DNA from: Limosilactobacillus rudii
GTDB lineage: Bacteria; Bacillota; Bacilli; Lactobacillales; Lactobacillaceae
Direction of reading: 5' to 3'
Length of the DNA stretch: 64,000 nucleotides
NCBI RefSeq assembly: GCF_014145455.1
Contig: NZ_JACIVB010000049.1
Coordinates: forward strand, 62,001-126,000
The position numbers and the translations under genes are program-made. Shown here piece by piece: positions 1 to 9,053 of this stretch. The notes below the pieces were generated by a model. It was not told the origin of the DNA. It did no database searches and saw only the letters and a list, made by a program, of their open reading frames with translations. Position 1 is the stretch's first letter. The number at the start of each line of letters is the position of its first letter.

Positions 1-153
1 ACCCAGCGTTCGGAACGTGTTAGTAGTCCCAATATTACCACTGCCAAGCTTACGAATATCTTTATGGTAAATATATTTGCCAATCCATAGGCCGGTAGGA
101 ATTGAGCCAAGTAGATAGGCGATAATAATCATTCCGATAATTTTAAAAATCAT
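1..153 (-). CDS. plsY: Glycerol-3-phosphate acyltransferase PlsY, N-terminal part
   Basis: Reading leftwards from an ATG at 151-153, the first 51 residues are visible before the window edge. They contain a hydrophobic first helix followed by LGSIPTG and GSGNIGTTN, the typical N-terminal motifs of PlsY, the membrane enzyme that transfers acyl groups from acyl-phosphate to glycerol-3-phosphate at the start of phospholipid synthesis. The gene is divergent from parE, as in many lactobacilli. Only the N-terminus is present because the window ends, not because the gene is broken. Confidence 0.9.
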   Translation of the reverse strand, partial: MIFKIIGMIIIAYLLGSIPTGLWIGKYIYHKDIRKLGSGNIGTTNTFRTLG

Positions 154-308
154 TATAATAGCTCCTTAATAATAGCCTTCACAGCATTTAAGCATAGCAT
201 GAATAGAGCTTTTTCACCACTAATAAATGAGGATTTATGAAGTGAATTTGCGAAAGATGCAAGTTTTGAGTATTATTCAATATGGATTGAATTTGTATAG
301 TTTTAAGC

Positions 309-338
309 TTTACAATTAATAAACGTAAATGGTACAAT
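309..338 (+). promoter_or_regulatory. parE promoter
   Basis: TTTACA (309-314) and TACAAT (333-338) separated by 18 bases, 52 bases upstream of the parE start. This places the expected transcription start around 345. Inferred from sequence only. Confidence 0.5.
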
Positions 339-345
339 AATTTTT

Positions 346-359
346 CGAACATACGTTTA
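346..359 (+). promoter_or_regulatory. LexA-like box before parE-parC
   Basis: CGAACATACGTTTA matches the Gram-positive LexA (Cheo) box pattern CGAAC-N4-GTTYG apart from the last base. It lies at the predicted transcription start of parE, a good position for repression. In Bacillus subtilis the parEC operon is known to belong to the LexA regulon, which supports the reading. Confidence 0.55.
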
Positions 360-389
360 GACATTAAATTGGCAATGGGAGGTCATTTT

Positions 390-2396
390 GTGGCCAAGAA
401 AGAAGTAACATATGATGCCTCATCGATTCAAGTGTTAAAGGGACTTGAGGCAGTACGAAAACGACCAGGAATGTATATTGGGTCAACAGATTCGCGTGGG
501 TTACACCACTTAGTATATGAGATTGTAGATAATGCCGTTGATGAAGCATTATCAGGATACGGTGATGAGATTAATGTCACGATTGAAGCTGACAACTCAA
601 TAACGGTTCAGGATCATGGACGGGGGATGCCAGTAGGAATGCACGCTTCTGGCAAACCAACACCGGAAGTCATTATGACGGTTTTGCACGCTGGTGGTAA
701 GTTTGGACAGTCTGATGGTTATAAGACGTCAGGTGGTCTTCATGGTGTGGGAGCTTCTGTAGTTAATGCATTATCTACTCACTTAACCTTAACAATTGTG
801 CGTGACCATGTACGTTATCAAGAAATTTTTAAAGATGGTGGTCAACCGGTAGGCACATTAAAGAAACTGGGAAAGACAAAGGCAAGTAACGGGACTACGG
901 TTTCTTTTAAGCCGGATTCAAAGATTTTTTCAACGACTGTTTATGACTATAATACTTTAGCTAATCGATTGCGGGAATCAGCATTTTTACTTAAAGGGAT
1001 TAAGATTACCCTTACAGATAAACGTGCTGGTCAAGAAAAGCAGGATATTTTTCAGTTTGATAATGGAATTAAGGAGTTCGTGTCATACCTTAACGAAGGA
1101 AAAGACACCCTTGGTAAGCCCCTTTATTTTGACGGTAAACAAGACGGCGTGGAAGTGGAAGTAGCTGCTCAATACAATGATGGTTATTCTGAAAGCCTTT
1201 TGTCGTTTGTTAATAATGTTCGAACACCAGATGGCGGAACTCATGAAGCGGGATTTCGGAGTGCCTGGACTAAGACTTTCAATGAATATGCTAAAAAAGT
1301 TGGCTTACTAAAGGCTAATGATAAAAATTTGGAAGGTAGTGATGTCCGTGAAGGTCTCACTGCGGTTATTTCTGTACGAATTCCTGAACGTCTCCTTCAG
1401 TTTGAAGGGCAGACAAAAGATAAGCTAGGAACACCAGAAGCACGTAAAATAGTTGACGCAATCGTTAGTGAACAGCTTGGCTATGCGTTAATGGAAAATG
1501 GCGATTTTGCCCAAATGCTAATTCGAAAGGCGGTAAAAGCTCGTGAGGCTAGAGAAGCAGCCCGAAAAGCTCGTAATCAAGCTCGTGGGGGGAAACGTAA
1601 GAGCAAAAAAGAACGAAACCTTTCAGGAAAACTAACTCCGGCGCAGTCAAAGAACGCCAAGAAGAATGAACTTTTCTTGGTCGAAGGTGATTCTGCCGGT
1701 GGTTCTGCCAAACAAGGGCGTGATCGAAAATTCCAAGCGATCTTGCCCCTAAGAGGAAAAGTTCTTAATACAGAAAAAGCTAAATTGGACGATGTGTTAA
1801 AGAATGAAGAATTAAATACAATTATTTATACTGTTGGCGCTGGTGCAGGATCAGAATTTAATGTTGAGGATTCAAATTATGATAAGATTATTATCATGAC
1901 GGATGCCGATGATGACGGCGCTCATATTCAAATTTTGCTCCTGACGTTCTTTTATAAGTATATGCGGCCAATGATTGAAGCAGGAAAAATTTATATTGCG
2001 TTGCCGCCGCTTTATTGTATCCAGCGTGGACGGGGAGCCAAGACCAAAATTACTTATGCATGGACAAATGATGAGCTAACCAAAATGTCTAAGGAAATGG
2101 GTAAAGGAGCTCAGTTGCAACGCTTTAAGGGTCTTGGAGAGATGAATGCTGACCAACTCTGGGAAACAACAATGAATCCTGAAACACGGACGCTAATTCA
2201 AGTGCGAATTGAGGATGCTGAATTAGCTGAACGACGAGTTACCACATTAATGGGTAGCAAAGTCGAACCACGACGCGAATGGATTGAAGAAAATGTCCAG
2301 TTTACGCTAAGTGATGACCAAGAATCTGATAAACTTGTTGAGAATAAGGGAAGATTGTCATCTTCAAAAATGCCAACAATTAATACATGGAATTAA
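390..2396 (+). CDS. parE: DNA topoisomerase IV subunit B (ParE)
   Basis: ATPase subunit of topoisomerase IV, which decatenates daughter chromosomes together with ParC. The GTG at 390 is preferred over an upstream in-frame TTG at 369 because GGGAGGT at 377-383 is a well spaced ribosome site for it; this gives 668 residues, normal for ParE. The GHKL ATPase motifs are present (EIVDNAVDEA near residue 44, DHGRGMP near 75, GGLHGVGASVVNALS near 115), followed by the TOPRIM motifs VEGDSAGGSA and DADDDGAHI and the C-terminal QRFKGLGEMN block. parC follows after 20 bases, so the two are cotranscribed. ParE rather than GyrB is called from the parC neighbour. Confidence 0.96.
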   Translation: MAKKEVTYDASSIQVLKGLEAVRKRPGMYIGSTDSRGLHHLVYEIVDNAVDEALSGYGDEINVTIEADNSITVQDHGRGMPVGMHASGKPTPEVIMTVLHAGGKFGQSDGYKTSGGLHGVGASVVNALSTHLTLTIVRDHVRYQEIFKDGGQPVGTLKKLGKTKASNGTTVSFKPDSKIFSTTVYDYNTLANRLRESAFLLKGIKITLTDKRAGQEKQDIFQFDNGIKEFVSYLNEGKDTLGKPLYFDGKQDGVEVEVAAQYNDGYSESLLSFVNNVRTPDGGTHEAGFRSAWTKTFNEYAKKVGLLKANDKNLEGSDVREGLTAVISVRIPERLLQFEGQTKDKLGTPEARKIVDAIVSEQLGYALMENGDFAQMLIRKAVKAREAREAARKARNQARGGKRKSKKERNLSGKLTPAQSKNAKKNELFLVEGDSAGGSAKQGRDRKFQAILPLRGKVLNTEKAKLDDVLKNEELNTIIYTVGAGAGSEFNVEDSNYDKIIIMTDADDDGAHIQILLLTFFYKYMRPMIEAGKIYIALPPLYCIQRGRGAKTKITYAWTNDELTKMSKEMGKGAQLQRFKGLGEMNADQLWETTMNPETRTLIQVRIEDAELAERRVTTLMGSKVEPRREWIEENVQFTLSDDQESDKLVENKGRLSSSKMPTINTWN

Positions 2397-2416
2397 AGAG
2401 AAGGGAATAAAGTTTT

Positions 2417-4885
2417 GTGAGAAACGGAAAAATTGAAAGCATGACGCTGGAACAAATTATGGGTGATCGTTTCGGCCGTTATTCAAAATCAATTATCCAA
2501 GAGCGGGCATTGCCAGATATTCGTGATGGCCTAAAACCAGTTCAACGGCGAATTTTATTTGCGATGAACAAAGATGGTAATACTTATGATAAGGGATTTC
2601 GTAAGTCTGCTAAGTCTGTTGGTAATGTGATGGGTAATTTTCACCCTCATGGAGATAGTTCGATTTATGAAGCATTAGTACGAATGAGCCAAGATTGGAA
2701 ACTGCGGGAACCATTAGTTGAGATGCATGGTAATAATGGTTCAATGGATGGTGATCCACCGGCAGCAATGCGTTACACAGAGGCACGGTTAAGTAAGATC
2801 GCAGGCTTAATGCTTCAAGATATTGATAAAGATACAGTTGAAATGACCTTGAATTTTGATGATACAGAAAAAGAACCAACTGTATTACCAGCACGAATTC
2901 CTAATTTATTAGTAAATGGTGCTACGGGGATATCAGCGGGTTATGCTACTGAAATCCCAACTCATAATCTTAGTGAAGTACTTGAAGCTTTGATTTATCT
3001 AATCAAGCATCCAACAGCGTCTCTTGATAAATTAATGGAATTTATTCCAGGTCCTGATTTTCCAACAGGGGGAATTATTCAGGGAATTGATGGTATTCGA
3101 AAAGCGTACCAGACTGGCCGGGGACGAGTAGTCGTTCGAGCTAAGACTGAAATTGAAACTTTAAGAGGCGGTCGCCAACAAATTAATGTGACCGAAATTC
3201 CATATGAAGTAAATAAGGCACAATTGGTTAAGCGAATCAACGACTTACGATTAGCAAAAAAGGTTGAAGGAATTGCAGAAGCTCGTGATGAAACTGACCG
3301 GAGCGGTTTACGGATTGCCATTGAACTAAAGCGTGGTGCTAATGCAAATGGAATTCTTAATTACTTGCTAAAAAACACTGATTTACAAATTAATTATAAT
3401 TTTAATATGGTTGCGATTGATGATCAGCGGCCAATGCGGGTTGGGCTAAAACGGATTTTGACTTCATATTTGGAGTTCCAAAAACAAATTATTAGGCGAC
3501 GAACACAATTTAACCTTAATAAGGCTCAGCAACGGTTGCACATTGTCGAAGGCTTGATTAAGGCATTATCAATTCTTGACCAGGTTATCAAAACCATTCG
3601 GGCTAGTAAAAATCGCAAGGATGCTAAAACAAACCTGGTAAAAGAATATGACTTTACGCCAGAACAAGCAGAAGCAATTGTAACTTTGCAACTGTATCGT
3701 TTAACTAATACCGATGTAACTGAATTAGAAGACGAACAAAAAAAGCTTAATTTGAAGATTAAAGAATATCGCTTAATCTTAACCGATGCCAATGAATTGG
3801 CCAAGGTTCTTACTAAAGAAATTCGGGCAATAAAAAAACAATTTGGTAATCCACGCCGGACAAAGATTGAAAATCATGTTGAAAAGCTTGAAATTGACAC
3901 TAAAGTCACGGTTGCTAACGAAGATGTGGTTGTCTTAGTATCTCATGCGGGCTACATTAAACGTAGTAGTATTAGGTCATTCAAAGCCTCAGCAGCTGAT
4001 GAAAATGGGTTACGTGAAGATGATTACCCGTTGCTTGTTCAACAGACTAATACACTTGCTCATCTCTTTATGTTTACTAATCTTGGCCATATTATTTACC
4101 GACCAATTCATGAAATAGCAGATGTTCGTTGGAAGGATACTGGCGAGCATATCTCACAGACAATTGGGCTGGCTGATAATGAAGAGATTATTAAAGCAAT
4201 GATTTTTGATAAATTAGAGCAACCAGGAACAATTATTATGGGAACCAGTGATGGTCAAGTAAAACAGACGGCTTTTAATGAATATAAACCTGGTTCGCGT
4301 TATAAGAGTCATGCTAGTGTTGCGATTAAGTTGAAAGATGATAACGCGCGGGTAGTTAGTGTCGATTACTACGAACCTAAAAATGAAAATCAGTCATTAT
4401 TGACAATTAGTCGTCAAGGATATGCAGTGCGTTATGATATTGCTGATGTACCAGTTACCGGTATTCGGACTGCTGGGGTACGAGCTATTAACTTGAAAGA
4501 TGATGACCAAGTAATGGATCAGGTACTGGTTAAAGATGGCGATAATGTTGCGGTAATTACACAGCGGGGAGCATTTAAAGAAATGCCGGTTGATGATATT
4601 GAAGTAGGTGCGCGGGCGCGTCGTGGTGAATTAGTACTACGTCGGCTAAAATCTCATCCACATGAAATAGCGGATTTTGTAGCTTATGATAATGCTTATA
4701 AAGGTGCTTTTGAAATTATTACGGATCGTCCTGCCTTCCAAGATGTAATGGTGACTGATCACCATTTAGGGTCAATAAAATCAAATGGAACTTTTGTTAT
4801 CGATACAGATACGCAAGGTACACCCGTTAAATTACGGCTAAAACAAGCAGATATTTTGGCGGAAGAAGCGGTTGCCCAAAGTTAG
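2417..4885 (+). CDS. parC: DNA topoisomerase IV subunit A (ParC)
   Basis: DNA cleavage and religation subunit of topoisomerase IV, 822 residues. A GTG start at 2417 sits 10 bases behind AAGGGA. The catalytic tyrosine is Y120 in AAMRYTEARLS. The quinolone-determining stretch HPHGDSSIYEALVRM (residues 76-90) keeps the usual Ser and Glu residues, so no classic fluoroquinolone-resistance substitution is evident. The C-terminal third shows the beta-pinwheel repeats that bind DNA. It lies in an operon with parE; a NUDIX gene follows after 20 bases and may be cotranscribed. Confidence 0.96.
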   Translation: MRNGKIESMTLEQIMGDRFGRYSKSIIQERALPDIRDGLKPVQRRILFAMNKDGNTYDKGFRKSAKSVGNVMGNFHPHGDSSIYEALVRMSQDWKLREPLVEMHGNNGSMDGDPPAAMRYTEARLSKIAGLMLQDIDKDTVEMTLNFDDTEKEPTVLPARIPNLLVNGATGISAGYATEIPTHNLSEVLEALIYLIKHPTASLDKLMEFIPGPDFPTGGIIQGIDGIRKAYQTGRGRVVVRAKTEIETLRGGRQQINVTEIPYEVNKAQLVKRINDLRLAKKVEGIAEARDETDRSGLRIAIELKRGANANGILNYLLKNTDLQINYNFNMVAIDDQRPMRVGLKRILTSYLEFQKQIIRRRTQFNLNKAQQRLHIVEGLIKALSILDQVIKTIRASKNRKDAKTNLVKEYDFTPEQAEAIVTLQLYRLTNTDVTELEDEQKKLNLKIKEYRLILTDANELAKVLTKEIRAIKKQFGNPRRTKIENHVEKLEIDTKVTVANEDVVVLVSHAGYIKRSSIRSFKASAADENGLREDDYPLLVQQTNTLAHLFMFTNLGHIIYRPIHEIADVRWKDTGEHISQTIGLADNEEIIKAMIFDKLEQPGTIIMGTSDGQVKQTAFNEYKPGSRYKSHASVAIKLKDDNARVVSVDYYEPKNENQSLLTISRQGYAVRYDIADVPVTGIRTAGVRAINLKDDDQVMDQVLVKDGDNVAVITQRGAFKEMPVDDIEVGARARRGELVLRRLKSHPHEIADFVAYDNAYKGAFEIITDRPAFQDVMVTDHHLGSIKSNGTFVIDTDTQGTPVKLRLKQADILAEEAVAQS

Positions 4886-4905
4886 AAGGCAAAAGAGGGA
4901 TTAAT

Positions 4906-5373
4906 TTGGCGTACGTTAGAGAAATAAGAAGTTTAGTAGGACACCGCCCGTTAATTATGACAAGTGCATCCGGCGCGCTTTTAAATAATCAAGGAGCAGT
5001 ACTACTACAAGAACGGGCTGATACAGGAGACTGGGGATTTCCAGGTGGATATATGGAATATGGCGAGTCTTTCAACGAGACAGTCAAACGAGAATTTAAA
5101 GAAGACGCGGGAATTGAAGTTGTTCCGTTAAGACAATTGGCAATTTTAGATCAAAACTTTTATACGTATCCCAATGGTGATTGTGTTCAACCCATTAATG
5201 TTTTTTATTTAGTTAAAGCGTCAAGTGCAAAAATTTCTCAGCCAAAGGTGACAGAAACTAGTGCTGTTCGTTACTTTTCATTAGCAAAACAGCCACCACG
5301 CTTTTTTAATGACCAACATCAACAAATGTGGGAAATTTTAAATAATTTCATTCAAAATAAGCAAGATATTTAA
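4906..5373 (+). CDS. NUDIX hydrolase
   Basis: 155-residue member of the NUDIX family, enzymes that hydrolyse nucleoside diphosphates linked to another moiety. The Nudix box is seen as GYMEYGE, then seven residues, then REFKEDAGI; this fits GX5EX7REUXEEXGU with Asp in place of the second Glu of the EE pair. The TTG start at 4906 is supported by AGAGGGA at 4894-4900. It follows parC by 20 bases and may be the last gene of that operon. The substrate (damaged nucleotide, NADH, ADP-ribose or other) cannot be told from the sequence. Confidence 0.85.
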   Translation: MAYVREIRSLVGHRPLIMTSASGALLNNQGAVLLQERADTGDWGFPGGYMEYGESFNETVKREFKEDAGIEVVPLRQLAILDQNFYTYPNGDCVQPINVFYLVKASSAKISQPKVTETSAVRYFSLAKQPPRFFNDQHQQMWEILNNFIQNKQDI

Positions 5374-5480
5374 TAATTATTCTTTAATCTACTTACTTCC
5401 ATGATAGAATAGGAAATGTAGATTGTTCCACGTACTAGTATGACTAGTAATAAAGCAGTGAACAAACAGGAGGAATTTAT

Positions 5481-6416
5481 ATGAGCAAAGAATTAGTATT
5501 TGGACATCAAAAGCCTGATACAGATGCGATTACTGCAGCAATGGCATTTTCATATTTTCAAAATCAATTAGGATATGAAACAGAAGCAGTTGCTCTTGGC
5601 GAACCAAATGATGAAACTAAGTTTGCATTAAAGACATTTGGAATGGAAGCACCTCGGGTAATTAAGACCGCTGCTAATGAAGTAGATAAGGTAATGCTTG
5701 TTGATCATAACGAACCACAACAGAGTGTAAGTGATATTGACAAAGTTACTGTAACCCATTTAGTAGATCATCACCGAATTGCAGGCTTTGAAACTGCTCA
5801 ACCACTATGGGCAACTGTTCGTCCTTACGGTTGTGTAAGTACAATTATTACTGAATTATTCCAAGAAAAGCATATTAATATTCCTGCTGACTTAGCTGGA
5901 ATGATGCTTTCTGCGATTATTTCTGATACTTTACTCTTAAAGTCACCAACCACAACGGATCATGATCGAGAAGCAGTTAAGTACTTAGCAAAAATTGCTG
6001 GAGTTGAAGACTATGAAAAATACGGCATTGATATGCTAAAAGCTGGTACAAACTTGGCTGCTAAGTCTGAAGCTGATATTGTTGATGGCGATGCAAAGAC
6101 TTTTGAACTTGGTGGCAAGAAGGTACGTATTGGTCAAGTAAATACGGTTGACTTGGATGATGTATTTAGCCGGCAATCAGAGTTAGAAAGTCAAATGCAA
6201 AGTTTAATGGATGATAATAGTTACGATTTATTCTTATTGATCGCTACTAACATCTTAAATAGTGACTCCGAATTACTAGTAATCGGTGATCCAGCTGAAA
6301 AGGTTGAAGCAGCATTTGGTAAGAAACTCAACGAAAAGAAGCGGATGAACTTACCTGGTGTTGTATCACGGAAGAAGCAAGTTGTTCCTCCTTTAACAGA
6401 TGCTTTTGAAGGCTAA
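5481..6416 (+). CDS. ppaC: Manganese-dependent inorganic pyrophosphatase
   Basis: Family II (DHH superfamily) soluble pyrophosphatase of 311 residues that hydrolyses pyrophosphate to phosphate and so drives biosynthesis. Metal-binding motifs are clear: [10 protein letters not shown] near residue 7, DHNE near 74, and the DHH signature in HLVDHHRI. The C-terminal DHHA2 domain ends with [10 protein letters not shown], which contains the conserved substrate-binding Arg-Lys pair. A strong AGGAGG site precedes the ATG. The gene is followed by an intrinsic terminator and appears monocistronic. Confidence 0.95.
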   Translation: MSKELVFGHQKPDTDAITAAMAFSYFQNQLGYETEAVALGEPNDETKFALKTFGMEAPRVIKTAANEVDKVMLVDHNEPQQSVSDIDKVTVTHLVDHHRIAGFETAQPLWATVRPYGCVSTIITELFQEKHINIPADLAGMMLSAIISDTLLLKSPTTTDHDREAVKYLAKIAGVEDYEKYGIDMLKAGTNLAAKSEADIVDGDAKTFELGGKKVRIGQVNTVDLDDVFSRQSELESQMQSLMDDNSYDLFLLIATNILNSDSELLVIGDPAEKVEAAFGKKLNEKKRMNLPGVVSRKKQVVPPLTDAFEG

Positions 6417-6438
6417 TAGGTATAAACAGCCTAAGATT

Positions 6439-6475
6439 AGTTCAGAACGAGAATAATCGTTTTGGACTTTTTTTA
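6439..6475 (+). terminator. Intrinsic terminator after ppaC
   Basis: A 12-pair stem (6439-6450 with 6457-6468, two G-U pairs) with a six-base loop, followed by a run of T. Confidence 0.8.
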
Positions 6476-6579
6476 TTACTCTAAAGATAGCTAAGGTAAC
6501 TTTTTGAGCAAAAAATTATACTTTCGTTCTTAATAGTTTAAAATTATAGTTACTAACTTATGAAAAGGGGCGAAGAAGG

Positions 6580-6969
6580 ATGAATATTACTTTTACAAAG
6601 GAAGCTATTAATCGGTTGACACGGTATGATTTATCGAGTAAAACAATGTTACTTGATTTTGATGATGGTGTAGGACCATTTTCTGCAGTTGGTAGTTGTA
6701 GCTTAGATGGTGGATATCGGTTAATTCTTGTTAATAAAGATGCTGAGGTCCCTGACTATAATGAAAGAATTCAATCTAACTTAGGCGATCTTTATATTAA
6801 GCGTCATACTGCTGTCCAATTTGATGATGAAATGGAAGTACGATTCAATCCTCAATATTTTACGATGCCACTTGTTAGTCCGCAAAGAGTACTTACTGAT
6901 AACCTTGAAGTTCTTGATTTAAGTAATGATGAGCTAAACTCTCACTATAATCGAGCACATGATTGTTAA
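6580..6969 (+). CDS. Iron-sulfur cluster biosynthesis family (HesB-like) protein
   Basis: 129-residue cytosolic protein that resembles the HesB/YneR-like group in Firmicutes: an N-terminal ITFTKEAINRL segment, a short glycine turn, then LYIKRHTAVQFDDEMEVRFNPQYF. Canonical A-type carrier proteins have three cysteines for cluster binding. Here only one internal Cys (SCSLDGG) and a C-terminal Cys are visible, so a true cluster-carrier role is uncertain. The start is supported by AAAAGGGGCG upstream. It stands alone between two terminators. Confidence 0.65.
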   Translation: MNITFTKEAINRLTRYDLSSKTMLLDFDDGVGPFSAVGSCSLDGGYRLILVNKDAEVPDYNERIQSNLGDLYIKRHTAVQFDDEMEVRFNPQYFTMPLVSPQRVLTDNLEVLDLSNDELNSHYNRAHDC

Positions 6970-6975
6970 AAATAA

Positions 6976-7053
6976 AGATCCTGCCAGAATAATACCGAGC
7001 TGTGCTTCCTATTGTTAGCGGTATACACACCTCATTATTGACAGGATCTTTTT
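6976..7053. terminator. Bidirectional terminator
   Basis: Outer stem AGATCCTG/CAGGATCT (6976-6983 with 7042-7049) with inner pairing AATAAT/ATTATT and ATACCG/CGGTAT; T on both strands. It separates the convergent genes at 6580 and 7060. Confidence 0.75.
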
Positions 7054-7059
7054 GATTTA

Positions 7060-7383
7060 TTATAAAATGAAACGAAATACTACTGTTGTAATTATACCAA
7101 TAACGCCAATGATTGCTGCATATGAAAAATGCTTGCGGCTATTGGCATTTTTCATCGCTTGCCGCCCCATTAGGATAATAAAAATTGCCCAAAAGAAAGC
7201 AGCAATAAGCAAGATATATAATTTCCAATTAATTGGTAAGTGGTGATAGAAATCACCATAAAATACCATCACGCCAATAAACATTACAAAAGCGTAAGCA
7301 TAATTGTCATGACGAAAGTTCGTAACAAAAAAATAACCGAATAAGCAAATTAATATTAGACTAATTACATCATTTAGGACCAT
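7060..7383 (-). CDS. Small integral membrane protein, unknown
   Basis: 107 residues, almost entirely hydrophobic, with about four predicted membrane segments (near residues 4-21, 28-43, 51-72 and 85-105) and a short basic loop RQAMKNANSRKH before the last one. No catalytic motif is recognised. It is transcribed alone, with a shared terminator at its 3' end. Function unknown. Confidence 0.6.
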   Translation of the reverse strand: MVLNDVISLILICLFGYFFVTNFRHDNYAYAFVMFIGVMVFYGDFYHHLPINWKLYILLIAAFFWAIFIILMGRQAMKNANSRKHFSYAAIIGVIGIITTVVFRFIL

Positions 7384-7509
7384 CCAAAGTCACACTCCCT
7401 TATTTACTCCTTATTATAGTTAATTAATATCTAAATACAAAATGTTAAGAAGACAAGTTAAATAATATGATATGATTATCTTGAGAGATTAATGAAGGTG
7501 GTCTTAACA

Positions 7510-7650
7510 GTGAAGAAAAAAGCGATGCGCCAAGAAATAAAATTATTAACTGAGGAAAACCAACAATTACGACGCTATACTTTATTGACAACGCTAGGAA
7601 TTACGATGGGATTAGCCATTACATTGGTAAAGGCAATTCGTAAAAGTTAA
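7510..7650 (+). CDS. 46-residue membrane peptide
   Basis: A GTG start at 7510 with AAGGTGG at 7496-7502 opens a 46-residue frame ending at TAA 7648-7650. The peptide has a basic N-terminus (KKKAMRQE), a short amphipathic stretch rich in Glu and Gln, then one hydrophobic helix (YTLLTTLGITMGLAITLVKA) and a basic tail. The architecture suggests a small single-pass membrane protein. A hairpin terminator follows at 7670. Function unknown. Confidence 0.55.
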   Translation: MKKKAMRQEIKLLTEENQQLRRYTLLTTLGITMGLAITLVKAIRKS

Positions 7651-7669
7651 ATTTTACGATTGCAATTAA

Positions 7670-7698
7670 AAAGGAGCCGATATCAGCTCCTTTAATAT
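7670..7698. terminator. Bidirectional terminator
   Basis: AAAGGAGC (7670-7677) pairs with GCTCCTTT (7686-7693) around an eight-base loop, between the peptide gene at 7510 and the convergent Gls24 gene. Confidence 0.65.
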
Positions 7699-7706
7699 TA
7701 TGGTAT

Positions 7707-8096
7707 TTATTTTGCGTCTTTTTCGACTTCTTCACGGGTCTTTACATCATTAACGTGAAGCTCAAATTTTACTAATTTTAATCCGGTCATTTTATCAATT
7801 GCTCGTTGAACTTCAGAGCAAACTGCTTTAAAAATTTCAGGTGCGCTTTTACCGTATTCAATAGTTGCATCCATTTTTAAGGCTACTTGTTTTTCGCCAA
7901 CATCGGCATCAATACCCTTTGTAGGATTACTTCCAGAGGTTACTTTATCTGCAAGTTCACTAAACATATTACCATCAAGAGAGAGAATTCCCGGAACCCG
8001 ACTTGCGGTGATTCCAGCGATTTTTTCGATTACTTGGTCATCAAACGTTAATTGCTCGTCGATCGTTTTAGTTGTTGTATTGGTTGTAGTTGTCAT
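7707..8096 (-). CDS. Asp23/Gls24 family envelope stress protein
   Basis: 129-residue Asp23/Gls24 (DUF322) protein. The ATG at 8094-8096 is chosen over an upstream in-frame start because AAGGAGG lies just before it. After a Thr/Asn-rich N-terminus come the conserved segments VIEKIAGITASRVPGILSL, EKQVALKMDATIEYG and a C-terminal VKFELHVNDVKT. Family members coat the membrane inner face when tethered by AmaP and are linked to alkaline, bile and cell-wall stress. It is the last gene of the amaP-DUF2273-gls24 operon, 19 bases after the DUF2273 gene. Confidence 0.9.
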   Translation of the reverse strand: MTTTTNTTTKTIDEQLTFDDQVIEKIAGITASRVPGILSLDGNMFSELADKVTSGSNPTKGIDADVGEKQVALKMDATIEYGKSAPEIFKAVCSEVQRAIDKMTGLKLVKFELHVNDVKTREEVEKDAK

Positions 8097-8115
8097 AGTA
8101 ATTCCTCCTTGGAAA

Positions 8116-8307
8116 TTAGTTGGCAATTTTGTCTAACATCTTAATGGCGAGCTTATTCAAGGAATAGCCTTTAGCGTCAAGAAAATAACCGATACCGCCT
8201 AGTATTATGGTTGTTAGTAGGATTCCAAGCATTGGGAAAAATCCCCAGATGACCCAGCTAATACTAATAATTAGTCCCATGATCATCCCTAGTGTTGTTA
8301 GCTTCAT
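8116..8307 (-). CDS. DUF2273 small membrane protein
   Basis: 63 residues with two hydrophobic helices (about 5-23 and 25-42) and a basic C-terminal tail ending KLAIKMLDKIAN. The size, topology and position between amaP and gls24 match the DUF2273 family that accompanies Asp23/Gls24 operons. It probably helps anchor the Gls24 layer at the membrane; this role is inferred from context. Confidence 0.8.
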   Translation of the reverse strand: MKLTTLGMIMGLIISISWVIWGFFPMLGILLTTIILGGIGYFLDAKGYSLNKLAIKMLDKIAN

Positions 8308-8319
8308 AGTGTACCTCCC

Positions 8320-8865
8320 TTAAACGATAACGACTGACTTTTTGTGTGAGTATGGATCTAAGTTAATTCTGAGCTTATTAAGGTCAATATTAAATTTTTG
8401 CTTAAGGTCAGTTCTTATTGTTTGTTGAATTGCGGAATGAAGCATTTCAGGGTTTGTTCGACTTGATAACATTCCGTTAACCGTGACGTCAGCTTTTTGG
8501 TGGTGGCGGTGCATTCGAAGTTTGATTGCTGGATTGTAAAGATCATACTTTGCAATCGAAGTCTTTAAACTATGTTCTACCGCTTGTCGGTCAATTTGTA
8601 CCTTATTGGCCCCATCTTTGGCGATAGTCATTTGTTTAGTCGTGGTTGGGCGGAAAATCGCCACAGCCATAACGGTTAAAGCTACTATAATCAGGAACGC
8701 AGCGACTCCAGCTGAAAATTGTTGACCAGTTGGGCTGTGAAGCCAGTCATTAACTGGGATTGTCCAGGCTTCATCACGATAGACCCATAGAAGGATAACG
8801 ACGGTTCCAACAATTATTTGTAATAACATGGCGAATGATATCCACCATTTTTTCCAGGCAGCCAT
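8320..8865 (-). CDS. amaP: Alkaline shock response membrane anchor protein AmaP
   Basis: 181 residues with two membrane helices (around 10-30 and 50-70) and a cytosolic C-terminal domain ending NLDPYSHKKSVVIV. The ATG at 8863-8865 is preferred because AAGGAAG lies at the right distance; GTG and ATG codons just upstream would overlap that site. In Staphylococcus aureus AmaP tethers Asp23 to the membrane, and the downstream DUF2273 and Gls24 genes here fit that complex. It is the first gene of a three-gene operon with short spacers (12 and 19 bases). Confidence 0.85.
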   Translation of the reverse strand: MAAWKKWWISFAMLLQIIVGTVVILLWVYRDEAWTIPVNDWLHSPTGQQFSAGVAAFLIIVALTVMAVAIFRPTTTKQMTIAKDGANKVQIDRQAVEHSLKTSIAKYDLYNPAIKLRMHRHHQKADVTVNGMLSSRTNPEMLHSAIQQTIRTDLKQKFNIDLNKLRINLDPYSHKKSVVIV

Positions 8866-9003
8866 AAGCATCACTTCCTTTCAGTGTCCATGGATAACTT
8901 TTACTATGAACTAAGCATAACATGTTAGAAAACGCTTTACTGCATTTATCGTAATACTAAAGGTAATGTTAAGCTGGTGTTAACAAAATAGTCATAATTA
9001 ATA

Positions 9004-9046
9004 AAACAGTCTTGCTGTACAACAATTGTTGCAGTAAGACTGTTTT
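9004..9046 (-). terminator. Terminator after gluconokinase copy 1
   Basis: A 14-pair inverted repeat (9004-9017 with 9032-9045) immediately downstream of the kinase that ends at 9054. Confidence 0.7.
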
Positions 9047-9053
9047 TATAAAA

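Noticed and set aside
369-389. TTG start giving a ParE seven residues longer
   Set aside because: The GGGAGGT ribosome site at 377-383 lies inside this extension and serves the GTG at 390.
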